A stretch of 64,000 nucleotides of DNA from Sorangium aterium (GTDB taxonomy: Bacteria; Myxococcota_A; Polyangia; Polyangiales; Polyangiaceae), in NCBI RefSeq assembly GCF_028368935.1, contig NZ_JAQNDK010000004.1:1364001-1428000 (forward strand), written 5' to 3'. Position 1 is the first letter of the stretch. Each line of letters opens with the position of its first letter. This document shows, in pieces, positions 54,645 through 64,000 of the stretch. The translations under genes were made by a program, and so were the position numbers. Below the pieces are notes generated by a model. The model saw only the letters and a program-made list of their open reading frames with translations. It did not search any database and had not been told where the DNA came from.

Positions 54645-55178
54645 GCGCGCGCGTCCGGCGGCGATGCCGGGCAGCATGACAGCAGGGGCGAACGCGAGGT
54701 CGCCCCGTCCCGCCGATTTGTGAGCCGCCGATGAGCCGCGGTGCGACTGCTCATCCGGGACCAGCGTGACGGGTAGGGGGGTGGTCCCACATGCTTATGC
54801 TTGGCTTCGCTTCCGGTGACTCCGGGGCTCCCCTGTCGTGTGGACGCGACGGCGGCGCCGGGGCCGCGTGCTGCGAGCTCGGCACAGTCAATCGTCTCCA
54901 CTGCCAGCGCGGAGAGCGCTCACGGCGTCTTTGTCTTCATGGCGAGCGCGTGTCGGCCGGGGCGGAACCACGCGCGTTGGCCACCGGGACGGACCATCAA
55001 ACCTGGAAGCCGTTGATCCGACAACACCCGAGCCCACCTCCAACGATCATCTCGTGAGAGGCGCTGCTGTGGCATGTTCGCGCCTCATCGGCTCGCGACC
55101 GTGGAGACTCCGGCCGTGCCCCTGCTTGCAACCCTGTCGATCATGGGCGGCGGCGACCGCCCGCGGAGAAGCAAGTCG
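54645..55178. other. gap between the tandem lipoprotein copies with duplicated flanks
   Basis: 534 bases. The start (to about 54707) resembles the sequence after copy 2. A block near 54714-54752 resembles 53018-53054 before copy 1, and the last 120 bases resemble 53149-53264. So the duplication unit includes flanking DNA, with an extra segment of some 200 bases inserted here. No separate gene is supported. Confidence 0.7.
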
Positions 55179-56558
55179 ATGAAAAGAATCTCATTCATTG
55201 TGCTGGCGTGCGCGGCGAGCGGGCTGGGCAGCGTGTCGTGCGGGGGGGCGGGCGCGGATGACGGCGCCGCGCAGGGGAACGAGCCGCAGTTCTCCGTCGA
55301 CGCTCAGGGCGGCGTGTTCACCTCGGACGACGGGTTCAAGATCGAAGTGCCGCCGGGCGCGGTCAGCGCGGCGACGGACATCACCATCGAGCGCGTCGAG
55401 GGCGCGCGCGAGGGCAGGGTGGGGCCCATGTACCTCCTCGGCCCGGAGGGGCAGACGTTCGACAAGCCGATCACGCTCACGTTGCCGATCACCGTCGAGC
55501 TCGAGGCGGAGCTCGGGGAGAATACCTTCCTTGATGCCTACGCCTTCACCGCGCCGGCCGACGCCGATGATTTCACGCGGCTCGGGCGTCATGACGCTTC
55601 CCCTGCCGGCGTCATCACGGAGACGCCGCATTTCTCCCGCTTCCAGGCCGGGATGGTCCCGCCGGCGGCGATGGCGAGCCAGCACGCCTACCCGATGGCG
55701 CTCGCGGCCGACGAGACCTACCTCTACTTCGCGAGCGGCGGCACCGAGGCCACCGCGCCCGCGGACTCGAACGACGGGTACATCTATCGCGTCAGGCCGG
55801 GCACCACCGAGGTGGAGGCGATGACCGCGGCGGATCCCGACCCCAAGGCGCTGTGGGTCAACGCCTCCCACGTGTACTGGGCGAGCGGCGGAGACAACGA
55901 TCCGATCATCCCCTCGGCGCTCAAGCGCGTCGACAAATCGACCCTGGAGATGGAGACGCTCGTCGAGATCGGCTACCTGCTGAGCGTCATCGGAGACGAG
56001 TCGTCCGTCTATTTCGGCGACGGCGACGGACACAACATCTACAAGATGCCCCTCGACGGCGGCGCGCCCGTCGTCCTCGCGGCCGACGCCGGCGCTCCGG
56101 AGTACCTGGCGCAGGACGCAGAGAACATCTACTGGACCGGCGGCGCCACGACGAACAAGGTCTACAAGGTGGCGAAAGCGGGCGGGGACGTGACCGTCAT
56201 CGCCGAGAACGAGGGAGAGCCGGCCGGGATCGCGGTGGACGCGCAGTTCGTCTACTGGGCCAACACCGGTGACGGCGGCGTGTTCAAGGCGCCGATCGCC
56301 GGAGGGGCGAAGACGCTGATCTACCAGGGTGGCTCGATGGGGGGGCTGGCCCTCAGGGGCTCGACGCTCTTCTCGACGGACATGAGCCGGAACCGCAGCG
56401 TTCAGGCCCACGACCTCGTGAAGAACAAGACCACCGTGCTCGCGCTGGGCCAGCACTTCGCCTGGCGCATCATCGCCCCGGAAGGTCAGGACGTGTTCTG
56501 GACCAACGGCGGTGACTACCGCTTCGAAGGCGAGATCGTGTCCTATAGCGCTCCTTGA
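55179..56558 (+). CDS. ZU5/beta-propeller lipoprotein, tandem copy 2
   Basis: 459 residues from ATG 55179, the same length as copy 1, preceded by GGAGAAG. Same architecture: lipobox Ser-Val-Ser-Cys, ZU5-like domain, then YWTD-like propeller. The N-terminal domain has diverged at many positions (for example MYLLGPEGQTF versus TYRLGPEGQTF, and a different segment around DADDFTRLGRHDASPAGVIT). The propeller up to codon 412 is nearly unchanged. The last 47 residues again show substitutions. The pattern argues for sequence exchange between copies. Confidence 0.85.
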   Translation: MKRISFIVLACAASGLGSVSCGGAGADDGAAQGNEPQFSVDAQGGVFTSDDGFKIEVPPGAVSAATDITIERVEGAREGRVGPMYLLGPEGQTFDKPITLTLPITVELEAELGENTFLDAYAFTAPADADDFTRLGRHDASPAGVITETPHFSRFQAGMVPPAAMASQHAYPMALAADETYLYFASGGTEATAPADSNDGYIYRVRPGTTEVEAMTAADPDPKALWVNASHVYWASGGDNDPIIPSALKRVDKSTLEMETLVEIGYLLSVIGDESSVYFGDGDGHNIYKMPLDGGAPVVLAADAGAPEYLAQDAENIYWTGGATTNKVYKVAKAGGDVTVIAENEGEPAGIAVDAQFVYWANTGDGGVFKAPIAGGAKTLIYQGGSMGGLALRGSTLFSTDMSRNRSVQAHDLVKNKTTVLALGQHFAWRIIAPEGQDVFWTNGGDYRFEGEIVSYSAP

Positions 56559-56785
56559 GCGCGCGTCCGGCGGCGATTGCGGGATCAGGACAGCAGGGGC
56601 GAACGCGACGGATGGAGCCCGTTCGCCCTCACCGCATTGCACCGAGGGTGGCCTCGAGAGCGCATGGCGAGCGCTCCTGAGTCCGCTCGCGCTCGCCAGC
56701 CCGCGCTGCGCCGCCTCTCTGCGCCGGCGTCCGCTGCTTTACGCATTGACCGTGTCCAGCGTCCTGGCGTAGTTCTTCTCATTCG

Positions 56786-57495
56786 ATGCAGATCACCGTC
56801 TCGAGGGCCCGGCTCCAGGTCGCGCTGCTCGCCGTGATGGCGGTGATCGCGGGCGCCGGGCTCGCCGTCGAGGTGCTCAAGCCGCTTCTCCACCTGAGGA
56901 GCCAGAGCGGCGTCGTCCCGTTGTTCTCGCTGAGCTACGAGCAGAATGTGCCCACCTGGTACACCTCGTCCCTGCTGTTCGTGTGCTCACTCACGCTCGC
57001 TGCCATCGCCGTCGGCGCCCGCCGCACGGGCAAGTTCGTGAAGCACTGGTGGGGGCTCTCTGCGGCTTTCCTCTACATCTCGCTCGACGAGGTGGTCGAG
57101 ATCCATGAAGCGGCGAGCTCCTGGCTCGATCTGGGCGGCGTCCTGTACTTCAGCTGGGTGATCCCGGCGGCCGCCGTGGTGGCGCTGTTCGCGGTCGCAT
57201 ACCTCAAGTTCCTCTCGCACCTCCCGCGAGAGACGCGGAATCGATTCCTCCTCTCGGGCGGGATCTACGTCACCGGCGCCCTCGTCCTGGAGCTGCCGCT
57301 CGGGTACTGGACCGAGCGCGCCGGGAGCGACAACCTGATCTATGCGCTCATCGACTTCGTGGAGGAGTCGCTGGAGATGCTCGGCGTGAATCTCTTCCTG
57401 CTGGCGCTCGTCGATCATCTCGCCGTGCAGGGGTGGACGATCGGCTTCTCGCAAGCAGCACCGGAGCCGCGGCCCGCGGCGGCACCGAGTCCCAC

Positions 57496-57499
<4 letters not shown>
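56786..57499 (+). CDS. multi-spanning membrane protein, unknown
   Basis: 237 residues, about six membrane helices (around 10-30, 58-78, 86-103, 115-138, 150-170, 185-212). Conserved-looking acidic motifs sit at helix edges: [29 protein letters not shown] and [12 protein letters not shown]. Overlaps the following membrane protein gene by ATGA, so the two probably form a complex. No family recognised. Confidence 0.68.
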
Positions 57500-58560
<1,061 letters not shown>

Positions 58561-58598
58561 GGCGATCGAGCCTTCAAGGTGTTACCAAAGAGGGGTGT

Positions 58599-59579
58599 AT
58601 GCCAATGCAACGTTGTCTCCGATCCATGGTCATCGCGCTCGGGGTCGCCTCCGCGGCGCTCGTCTCGCCTGCTTGCAGCAAGTCGCCGCAGATCACGGCG
58701 GAGAGCATCGAGGACAACTGGGCGCTGACGGAGCAGCATGAGCCCGGGTCCGTCGTCATGACGGTGGCCCCGGACGGGCAGGTGACGGCGCTCGTGAAGG
58801 ATCGCGACGGCAAGCCCATCGCGGCGGATGTGTCGGGCAGCGTCTCGGTCAAGGTGCCTGGCAAGGGCGGAGCCCCCATGAGCGCGGCCCTCGTGCCCGA
58901 GCCCAAGGCGGGGGGCGTGCTGCTCGCCAAGCTCCCTCCGCTCGAGGATGACCTGACCGAGGTCAGCTATGAGCTCAAGGTGAAGGGCGAGCCGTTCAAC
59001 GGGGTGCTGCACGTGCCGCGCGGCGGGACCCGGGAGCTCCAGGAGAGCGCCAGGGAGCACCAGACGACCCAGCTCGACGGGACCAAGGGGCCGAACGGGG
59101 GTGTGCTCCAGCCGGTCGGAGACGACGTCGTGGAGATCGTCGCCGACAAGGAGAGCGGCGATCTGCGCGTGTACGTGCTCGATCTCAACCTCAAGCCGGT
59201 GCCGATCGGCGAGCGCGAGATCAAGCTCGCGATCCAGACGCCGTCGGGGCCGGACGTCATCGTGCTCGCGCCCGGGCCCGATCGGCTCTACTTCACCGGC
59301 AAGCTCAACGTGAAGGTCAATCCGACCAAGATCACGGTGGTGCTCAAGCAAGGCGGGCACACGCACGTGGTCCTCTGCGGCTACCGTCCAGGCGCTGTGA
59401 TCGTGGTCGGCCCGAGCGCGCCCGTGATCGGCATCCTGGTGGCCACCACGTGGGCCGTGAAGGTCGACGTCAAGCCGACCGTGGTGGTGCATGACGACGA
59501 TGACGACGACGGCCGGGTGATCGTCATCCACAAGCACAAGCACAAGGGCAAGGGGAAGGGCAAGTGGCACTGGAAATGA
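58599..59579 (+). CDS. lipoprotein with Asp-run and His-Lys tail, unknown
   Basis: 326 residues from ATG 58599, preceded by AGAGGGG. Signal ending Ser-Pro-Ala-Cys, lipidated Cys at about 26. Beta-rich body (SVVMTVAPDGQVTALVKDRD, SVSVKVPGKGG, GPNGGVLQPVGDDVVEIVAD, RVYVLDLNLKPVPIGER). A hydrophobic segment PGAVIVVGPSAPVIGILVAT precedes an unusual tail: a run of six Asp, then HKHKHKGKGKGKWHWK. The tail could bind metal or polyanions. Follows the membrane-protein pair by 38 bases and could belong to that unit. Family not recognised. Confidence 0.75.
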   Translation: MPMQRCLRSMVIALGVASAALVSPACSKSPQITAESIEDNWALTEQHEPGSVVMTVAPDGQVTALVKDRDGKPIAADVSGSVSVKVPGKGGAPMSAALVPEPKAGGVLLAKLPPLEDDLTEVSYELKVKGEPFNGVLHVPRGGTRELQESAREHQTTQLDGTKGPNGGVLQPVGDDVVEIVADKESGDLRVYVLDLNLKPVPIGEREIKLAIQTPSGPDVIVLAPGPDRLYFTGKLNVKVNPTKITVVLKQGGHTHVVLCGYRPGAVIVVGPSAPVIGILVATTWAVKVDVKPTVVVHDDDDDDGRVIVIHKHKHKGKGKGKWHWK

Positions 59580-59673
59580 CGGGGGAGGAGGGGGCTGCGC
59601 TCGGACGGGGCGCGCCGACGCGGTAAGGTGGCGGCGCGGCGCGCCCGCGCCTCCCTCGAGAAAGCCCTCTCCC

Positions 59674-60177
59674 ATGACCGAAGCGCCCGAGCTCCCCGAC
59701 CTCTCCCCCGACGACTGCCACCCCCGGGCCGCCGCTGCCCTCGCCGACCCGTTCTTCTGGTCGCTCACCGACGAGACCGCTCCGTTCGGCAACGAGACCG
59801 CGCACGAGACCCTCACCGCCTTCCGCGACTTCCGCGACGAGCACCCGAAGAAGAGCCCGATCGAGCTCCTCGACGCGCTCCTCGAGCGCTGGGAGGTCGG
59901 CAATGGCGGCTGGGACGCCGTGGACGCGGCCGAGGTCGAGGCGCTCGGCGAGGAGGACGAGTACGGCCTGCTCACCCGCGACGAGGCGATCCTCGGCCTG
60001 GCCTTCAGCCAGATCGTCGTCGAGGGCAGGCTGGATCCGGAGGTCCGCCGCCGCGCGCTGCTGGCGCTGGCCCGGCAGGCGCTCCCCGCCGTGCTCAGCG
60101 CCTACGAGGGGCGCGCCCTGGAGCGGGCGCTGCGGATCGACCGGATGAGGGGGGTTCTCTCCGCTCGCTGGGAGTAG
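59674..60177 (+). CDS. small acidic protein of unknown function
   Basis: 167 residues, ATG 59674. Acidic and helical: DDCHPRAAAALADPFFWSLT, FRDFRDEHPKKSPIELLDAL, DEYGLLTRDEAILGLAFSQI and RALLALARQALPAVLSAYEG. No signal peptide. The Cys-His near residue 15 is the only unusual local feature. I do not recognise the family. Ends just before a large inverted repeat. Confidence 0.6.
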   Translation: MTEAPELPDLSPDDCHPRAAAALADPFFWSLTDETAPFGNETAHETLTAFRDFRDEHPKKSPIELLDALLERWEVGNGGWDAVDAAEVEALGEEDEYGLLTRDEAILGLAFSQIVVEGRLDPEVRRRALLALARQALPAVLSAYEGRALERALRIDRMRGVLSARWE

Positions 60178-60182
60178 AGCGA

Positions 60183-60295
60183 CGGTCACCCGCTTCGGAT
60201 ACGGGCCCACCTCGACGTTTTCGGTGCTCAGCGCACCGGAGTGCGCTTCCGCGCCGAAAACGCCGATCTGGGCCCGTCTCCTGTGCGGGTGACCG
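60183..60295. repeat. 113-bp imperfect inverted repeat between convergent genes
   Basis: The 11 bases at 60183-60193 are the exact complement of 60285-60295. Inside, ACGGGCCCA and CGTTTTCGG-type blocks on the left pair with matching blocks on the right, giving arms of about 50 bases with several mismatches. Lies between a plus and a minus gene stop, so it may terminate both, but it is far longer than a simple terminator and has no T-tract. Confidence 0.8.
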
Positions 60296-60357
60296 CCGCT
60301 CTGCATGGCGCAGCGGTGGGCGGAAACCGGTGTAGAGAAGCACCTCGGCGCGGACGG

Positions 60358-60927
60358 CTACGGGAGCGCCCAGTCCTGCGCGTCCTGTCGGCACACAGGC
60401 CCGCAGTCTTTGCCGTTCGGGTACGATGTCCGGTACGCGGGGGTGAAGGTCTGCTCTCCGAGGAGGGCGCCGTTCCGCCGCATGACGACGTCGACGCGCG
60501 CCGGCGTGCCTTGAATCGCGAGCACCTGCGTGAACTGCCCGGGGGCCGGGATGCAGCTCTGGGAGACGGCGTCGCCGTGCCTCGTCTCCGTGCAAATTGC
60601 CACTGCATTGATCGAGACACTGACGGTCGGGCTGCACTGGACGAACTCGCCGCCGCCGCCGACCTTCGGTGTGTTCGTCCAGCTGTAGGCGCACGACACC
60701 GCGTTGCCGTCCACCGTGAGCTCCAGCGTGTACTCTCCCGCTGCCCAGCTCTTGTTCGCCGTCGCGGCGGTGATGGTGAAGGTGTCGCTACAGCCCATCT
60801 CGGTGCATGCCTTCGGGTTCATGATGCAGCCGGGCATGGCGGCGGCCATGACGAATCCGGCGGCGAGCGCGGCGGTCGTGCGCGCGCAAGAGCCGAGCGG
60901 GACGAGGGAAAAAAGAGACAAGGACAT
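60358..60927 (-). CDS. Cys-rich secreted lipoprotein-like protein, unknown
   Basis: 189 residues from ATG 60927. N-terminal signal (AALAAGFVMAAAMPGC) with a likely lipidated Cys at about 34. Eight further Cys: KACTEMGCSDTF, VSCAYSW, EFVQCSP, AICTETR, SQSCIPAP, KDCGPVCRQD. These suggest disulfide bonds in an exported beta domain. Family not recognised. Divergent from the GFA gene across 313 bases. Confidence 0.62.
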   Translation of the reverse strand: MSLSLFSLVPLGSCARTTAALAAGFVMAAAMPGCIMNPKACTEMGCSDTFTITAATANKSWAAGEYTLELTVDGNAVSCAYSWTNTPKVGGGGEFVQCSPTVSVSINAVAICTETRHGDAVSQSCIPAPGQFTQVLAIQGTPARVDVVMRRNGALLGEQTFTPAYRTSYPNGKDCGPVCRQDAQDWALP

Positions 60928-61240
60928 TGGGGGGCATCCTCTCTACGGCGGGACCGCCGTCGATGGACGCGGTGGCGTAGCAACGGGCAGGCCACCCGTG
61001 CGGCGCAAGCAGCTGGCTCTCCGGACGCCTTGTGCCAGGTGCCCGCCGAGCGGCGCATGACAGGTGTGTCAGGGCAACGAGCTTGCGGCTCGGCGGACGG
61101 ATGCCCCGGCGCCGCCGGCGCAGCGCGTCTCCAGACCGCGCGGCGGCGCTTCGAAGGGGGCTCCCGCCGGCGCGGATTCGGGTACCGTCAGGCCGTCGAG
61201 CGTTCGAACGTGAACGCCTGTCCTGCCAGGAGGTTTGTAC
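60928..61240. other. divergent intergenic region
   Basis: 313 bases between the minus-strand Cys-rich gene and the plus-strand GFA gene. Very GC-rich. The AGGAGG ribosome site of the GFA gene is at its end. No promoter box, gene or terminator is clear to me. Confidence 0.5.
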
Positions 61241-61645
61241 ATGAAGAAGACATACACGGGGAGCTGCCACTGCGGTGCGGTCCGCTTCGAGGCCGAGCTC
61301 GACCTGAGCGCTGGAACCAACAAGTGCAACTGCTCCATCTGCACCAAGACGAGGAACTGGAACGTGATCCTGAAGCCGGACGCGTTCCGGCTGCTCGCGG
61401 GAGAGGACGCGCTGAGCGATTACCAGTTCGGCATGAAGGCCGGGCACCACCTGTTCTGTCGACACTGCGGCGTGCGCTCGTTCGGGCGCGGGTATGTCGA
61501 GGAGATAGGCGGCGACTACGTGGCGGTCCAGCTCGCTTCGCTGGACGACGTGGATCCCGCGGAGCTCGTCTCCGCGCCGATCCGATACGCCGACGGGCGC
61601 AACAACAACTGGGGCGCGCCACCGGAAGAGACCCGACACCTCTGA
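61241..61645 (+). CDS. GFA family protein (glutathione-dependent formaldehyde-activating/CENP-V type)
   Basis: 134 residues from ATG 61241, preceded by AGGAGG. Zinc-binding Cys pattern of the family: [12 protein letters not shown] (Cys-x-Cys), [12 protein letters not shown] (Cys-x-Cys-x-x-Cys), [13 protein letters not shown] (Cys-x-x-Cys). Length and order fit the family. The original formaldehyde-glutathione role is established for only a few members; most are of unknown substrate. Stands alone. Confidence 0.93.
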   Translation: MKKTYTGSCHCGAVRFEAELDLSAGTNKCNCSICTKTRNWNVILKPDAFRLLAGEDALSDYQFGMKAGHHLFCRHCGVRSFGRGYVEEIGGDYVAVQLASLDDVDPAELVSAPIRYADGRNNNWGAPPEETRHL

Positions 61646-61737
61646 ACGGGGCCGCCGCTGCCTGCGGCGGACAGCGTACCAACGGCGGATTGCGCCGCTG
61701 CACGCCGGCGCCCCCGTCGCGCCGTCTTCACCCGTCT

Positions 61738-63360
61738 TCACTTCGCGACCTCTCCCGTCCTCAGATCGAGCTTCAGCTCCCGCACCACCTCCGGCCTGGC
61801 GCACACGATCTGCGGCGCCGAGCCCTGCACATCGGTCTTGATCCGCTCCTCCAGCTTCTTCGCGAGATCCCAGGTCGGCACGAACGCCGCGAAGAAGCGC
61901 TGCCCCATGTCGCGCGTCACCACGAAGCGCGCCGGCGAGAACTCCGTGCGTCCCTTGAGCGCCTTGCGCGTCAGCGGGAAGTCGTAGTCGTCCGGCGCCG
62001 TCTTGCTGAACGTGTAGAGCACCACGAGGTTCTGAGGGCATTTCGGCCCGCCGGGCCTGGGCAAGGTCCGGTTCTCCTTGGGCGTCGGCGGCGGCCCCTT
62101 CTGGAGCTGGAGGGTCCCCGGCGCCGCGCCCGCGGCCTCGCTGGCGCCGCCGTGCTTCAGGATCGCCCCGCCGGCCGCGACCCATACCGCGCCGTCGCTC
62201 CCGACGGCCACGTCCCGGGCCTTCACCCCGTCGGGCAGCGGCGCCTGCTCCCAGGCATCGCCCTTGCGCGCGAACAGCGCGTCGTCCGTGAGCGCCCACA
62301 GCGTCCCGTCCGGCGCCGCCGACGCCGTGAGCACGCGCGCGCCCTTCGCCGGCGGGTCGATCTTCTTCGCCTCCCCGCCCTGGTAGCGGAGCACGCCCCC
62401 GTCCACGATCCACGCCTCGCCGTCGCCGGGGCCCGGCAGGATCAGCGTGCGCACATCGTCGGCCTCCTGCTCCTCGGACGGCGCCGGGACAGGCACGATG
62501 GTCGAGCGTTTCTCGCCGCGCTTCCAGACCTCCAGGGCGCTCTCCCCGCGGCAGTTGCGCCCGTAGCTCAGCGCCGTCCCATCGCGCGTCGCCCCGAATG
62601 CCTCCGGGCGGACTTCGGCCTCCGCATAGGGCGATGCCCCTTCGAAGTCGAACCCGCGGCACTCCCCCTTCCTGGGCGCCGGCGTGATCGTCAGCCCCAC
62701 CCCGGGCCCGCGCAGCGTGATGAACCGCGAGGGCCCGATCATCGACGGCCCCGCCAGCCCCACGAGCGAGCTGCCCATCCTTGCCACCCCGGTGAACCAC
62801 TGGCCCGCGCTGCTCACGCGCCGCTCCCAGCCCTTCGCCCCCAGCGCGTAGTGCTCGGCGACGCCGGTGCGGCCCGTGGTGCCCGTCGCGATCAGGTCGA
62901 GCTGGTCGGGATAACGCCCGTGGACGTCCATCACCGACACCCACCACCCCGGCAGGCGCAGGCGCTTCGGGAACTCGATCTTCCCGTCCTTCAGCACGCC
63001 GACCGCGGCGGCCACGTCCGTCTGCTCCCCCTCGAGCATCGTCAGGTTGGAGGTCGATACGAGCAGCGCCCCCTCCACCGGGTGCAGCCGCAGCTCGACG
63101 TCCGCCGGGATCTGCGCCACCGGCGCGAACGCCGACTTCGGCGGCGGCGCCGGCTTCGCCGCCTCGTCCGCCTTCACCCCGCCCGCCGCGCCTGCGGTGC
63201 TCGATGCGCCCGCCGCGCTTGCCGGACCCGCCGCGCCCGGCCCCTGCGCTGCGGCCTCCGCGCGCGGCCCGTCCGCGGCCTGCGGCGCAGGCACAGGGCC
63301 GCACCCCGCCATCGCCATCACGAGCCCGCCCAGCCCCCACCACGCCCTTCGCCCGCTCAT
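61738..63360 (-). CDS. lipoprotein of unknown function, possibly beta-propeller
   Basis: 540 residues from ATG 63360, preceded by GGAGGAGGA. Signal MSGRRAWWGLGGLVMAMAGC with Cys20 lipidated, then an Ala/Gly-rich linker to about residue 75. The middle shows repeated strand pairs such as GTLWALTDDALFARKGDAWE and GAVWVAAGGAILKHGGASEA, which suggest a propeller-like fold. The last 150 residues (CPQNLVVLYTFSKTAPDDYD, FVVTRDMGQRFFAAFVPTWD) form a different domain. No family recognised. The long frame upstream of the start is a shadow. On the same strand, 149 bases after a multiheme cytochrome gene. Confidence 0.7.
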   Translation of the reverse strand: MSGRRAWWGLGGLVMAMAGCGPVPAPQAADGPRAEAAAQGPGAAGPASAAGASSTAGAAGGVKADEAAKPAPPPKSAFAPVAQIPADVELRLHPVEGALLVSTSNLTMLEGEQTDVAAAVGVLKDGKIEFPKRLRLPGWWVSVMDVHGRYPDQLDLIATGTTGRTGVAEHYALGAKGWERRVSSAGQWFTGVARMGSSLVGLAGPSMIGPSRFITLRGPGVGLTITPAPRKGECRGFDFEGASPYAEAEVRPEAFGATRDGTALSYGRNCRGESALEVWKRGEKRSTIVPVPAPSEEQEADDVRTLILPGPGDGEAWIVDGGVLRYQGGEAKKIDPPAKGARVLTASAAPDGTLWALTDDALFARKGDAWEQAPLPDGVKARDVAVGSDGAVWVAAGGAILKHGGASEAAGAAPGTLQLQKGPPPTPKENRTLPRPGGPKCPQNLVVLYTFSKTAPDDYDFPLTRKALKGRTEFSPARFVVTRDMGQRFFAAFVPTWDLAKKLEERIKTDVQGSAPQIVCARPEVVRELKLDLRTGEVAK

Positions 63361-63509
63361 CGCTCGTCCTCCTCCAGGCACGGCCGCGCCGGACTGCCGC
63401 GCCGCGCTCGCACGCTCTCCATCCTCGACCCCGCCGGCTGCTCCGCCGCCCACCACCCCGGACCATTCGCCGCGCCGGCCTGCTCCCCTCGCGCCGATCC
63501 CTCGTCCGC

Positions 63510-64000
63510 TCACGGCGCGAGCCTCCCCGACGCCACCCGGATCTCGCCCTCGATCTCCGCGTCGCGCAGGTCCACCCCGTTCGGGTGCGCCACCCGCTGG
63601 TAGGCCACCTGCCACGCGATCGCCCGCCCCTCGCCGGCGGCACCGACGTCGAGCTCCACCGTCACGGGCTCCGCGTGCACCCGATCGTCGGCCACGAGCT
63701 TCCGCCCGATGGCCCCGGGCCGCAGCGCGAAGTGCCGTGTCAGGTAGCGCTCGGCTTGCCCCAGCACGAGCTCGTCGGGCCCGAGCGCCTCGGCCGACAC
63801 CTCGAGCCTCCGGAACAGATCCCCCGTCGGGAACGCGTGCCCCGCGTTCGCGGGCGCGAGCGTCACCGCCACGCGCGTCGCCGAGAGCCGCCGCGCCGTC
63901 ACCGCGACGGCGCCCCGCACGAGCGCCTCGTCCCGCGATCCTGCGAACCCATGGCCGCGCCGCCCCGCCGGCCCGCGCGGCATGTGGCACGCCGCGCAGG
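63510..64000 (-). CDS. multiheme c-type cytochrome family protein, 5' end outside window
   Basis: Minus-strand frame open to the window edge. The first visible residues read Cys-Ala-Ala-Cys-His-Met, a complete heme c motif, so the apparent ATG at 63983 is internal. The visible 163 codons continue with a C-terminal beta domain: VAVTLAPANAGHAFPTGDLF, RRLEVSAEALG and AIAWQVAYQRVAHPNGVDLR. The GHAFPTGD segment is typical of cytochrome c554-like multiheme proteins. Upstream heme motifs would lie outside the window. Probably periplasmic; co-directional with the lipoprotein gene. Confidence 0.8.
   Translation of the reverse strand, partial: CAACHMPRGPAGRRGHGFAGSRDEALVRGAVAVTARRLSATRVAVTLAPANAGHAFPTGDLFRRLEVSAEALGPDELVLGQAERYLTRHFALRPGAIGRKLVADDRVHAEPVTVELDVGAAGEGRAIAWQVAYQRVAHPNGVDLRDAEIEGEIRVASGRLAP

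Overview
The window reads as a chromosomal segment of a myxobacterium, most likely of the Sorangium/Polyangiaceae type. The grounds are very high GC with strong third-position GC, many secreted lipoproteins, a Cys-rich surface protein ending in a MYXO-CTERM-like tail, a TIR/Ser-Thr kinase fusion, CotH and SpoVR proteins, and a large phosphorelay/partner-switching locus. I saw no rRNA, tRNA, CRISPR array, transposase or phage gene. Most of the sequence is ordinary chromosome. The accessory interest lies in signalling and surface proteins.

Layout. 1-2746: the 3' part of a SpoVR gene, overlapped by a TPR lipoprotein gene. 2747-3776: about 1 kb without a gene, ending in a candidate sigma-54 promoter. 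3777-12357: eight tightly packed co-directional genes made almost entirely of partner-switching parts: GHKL-type ATPase/kinase domains, STAS domains, two SpoIIE-type PP2C phosphatases (one with a periplasmic sensor), a STAS-methyltransferase fusion and a PAS-GAF-STAS protein. No sigma factor lies beside them. 12387-12504: a strong hexamer-repeat hairpin. 12650-16492: a MarR-BKACE-enoyl-CoA hydratase-carboxyltransferase operon for acyl-CoA/keto-acid metabolism. 16632-16702: a long hairpin between convergent genes.

16781-28105: a secreted Pro/Ala-rich protein, thiE, a membrane-anchored unknown, holB, two NAD-dependent epimerase-type proteins, a phenylacetate-CoA-ligase-like enzyme, a TIR-kinase fusion, a lipoprotein and a Uma2 nuclease. 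28242-32039: a CotH lipoprotein and a Cys-rich MYXO-CTERM protein, tail to tail. 32414-39819: obgE, a REC-PAS-histidine kinase, a Lys-rich unknown, a lipid kinase, an EF-hand lipoprotein, a 20-bp tandem repeat and myo-inositol-1-phosphate synthase.

40117-45859: a diheme cytochrome divergent from a PQQ-type sugar dehydrogenase, an alpha/beta hydrolase, an AraC/GyrI regulator and an LLM flavin oxidoreductase. 46040-52910: a HEAT-repeat protein, an arrestin-like protein, a TerB-like protein, purE and purK. 53265-56558: a tandem duplication of ZU5/beta-propeller lipoprotein genes whose 744-bp core is almost identical (gene conversion or very recent exchange). 56786-64000: two multi-spanning membrane proteins, a lipoprotein with an Asp/His-Lys tail, small unknowns, a GFA enzyme, a lipoprotein and the 3' part of a multiheme cytochrome gene.

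The best candidate for an undescribed system is the 3777-12357 array. It holds at least three kinase-like modules, four STAS-type modules and two opposing phosphatases in one run. The STAS-methyltransferase fusion and the fused ATPase-STAS protein suggest that the output is enzymatic or protein-protein rather than a classical sigma factor.
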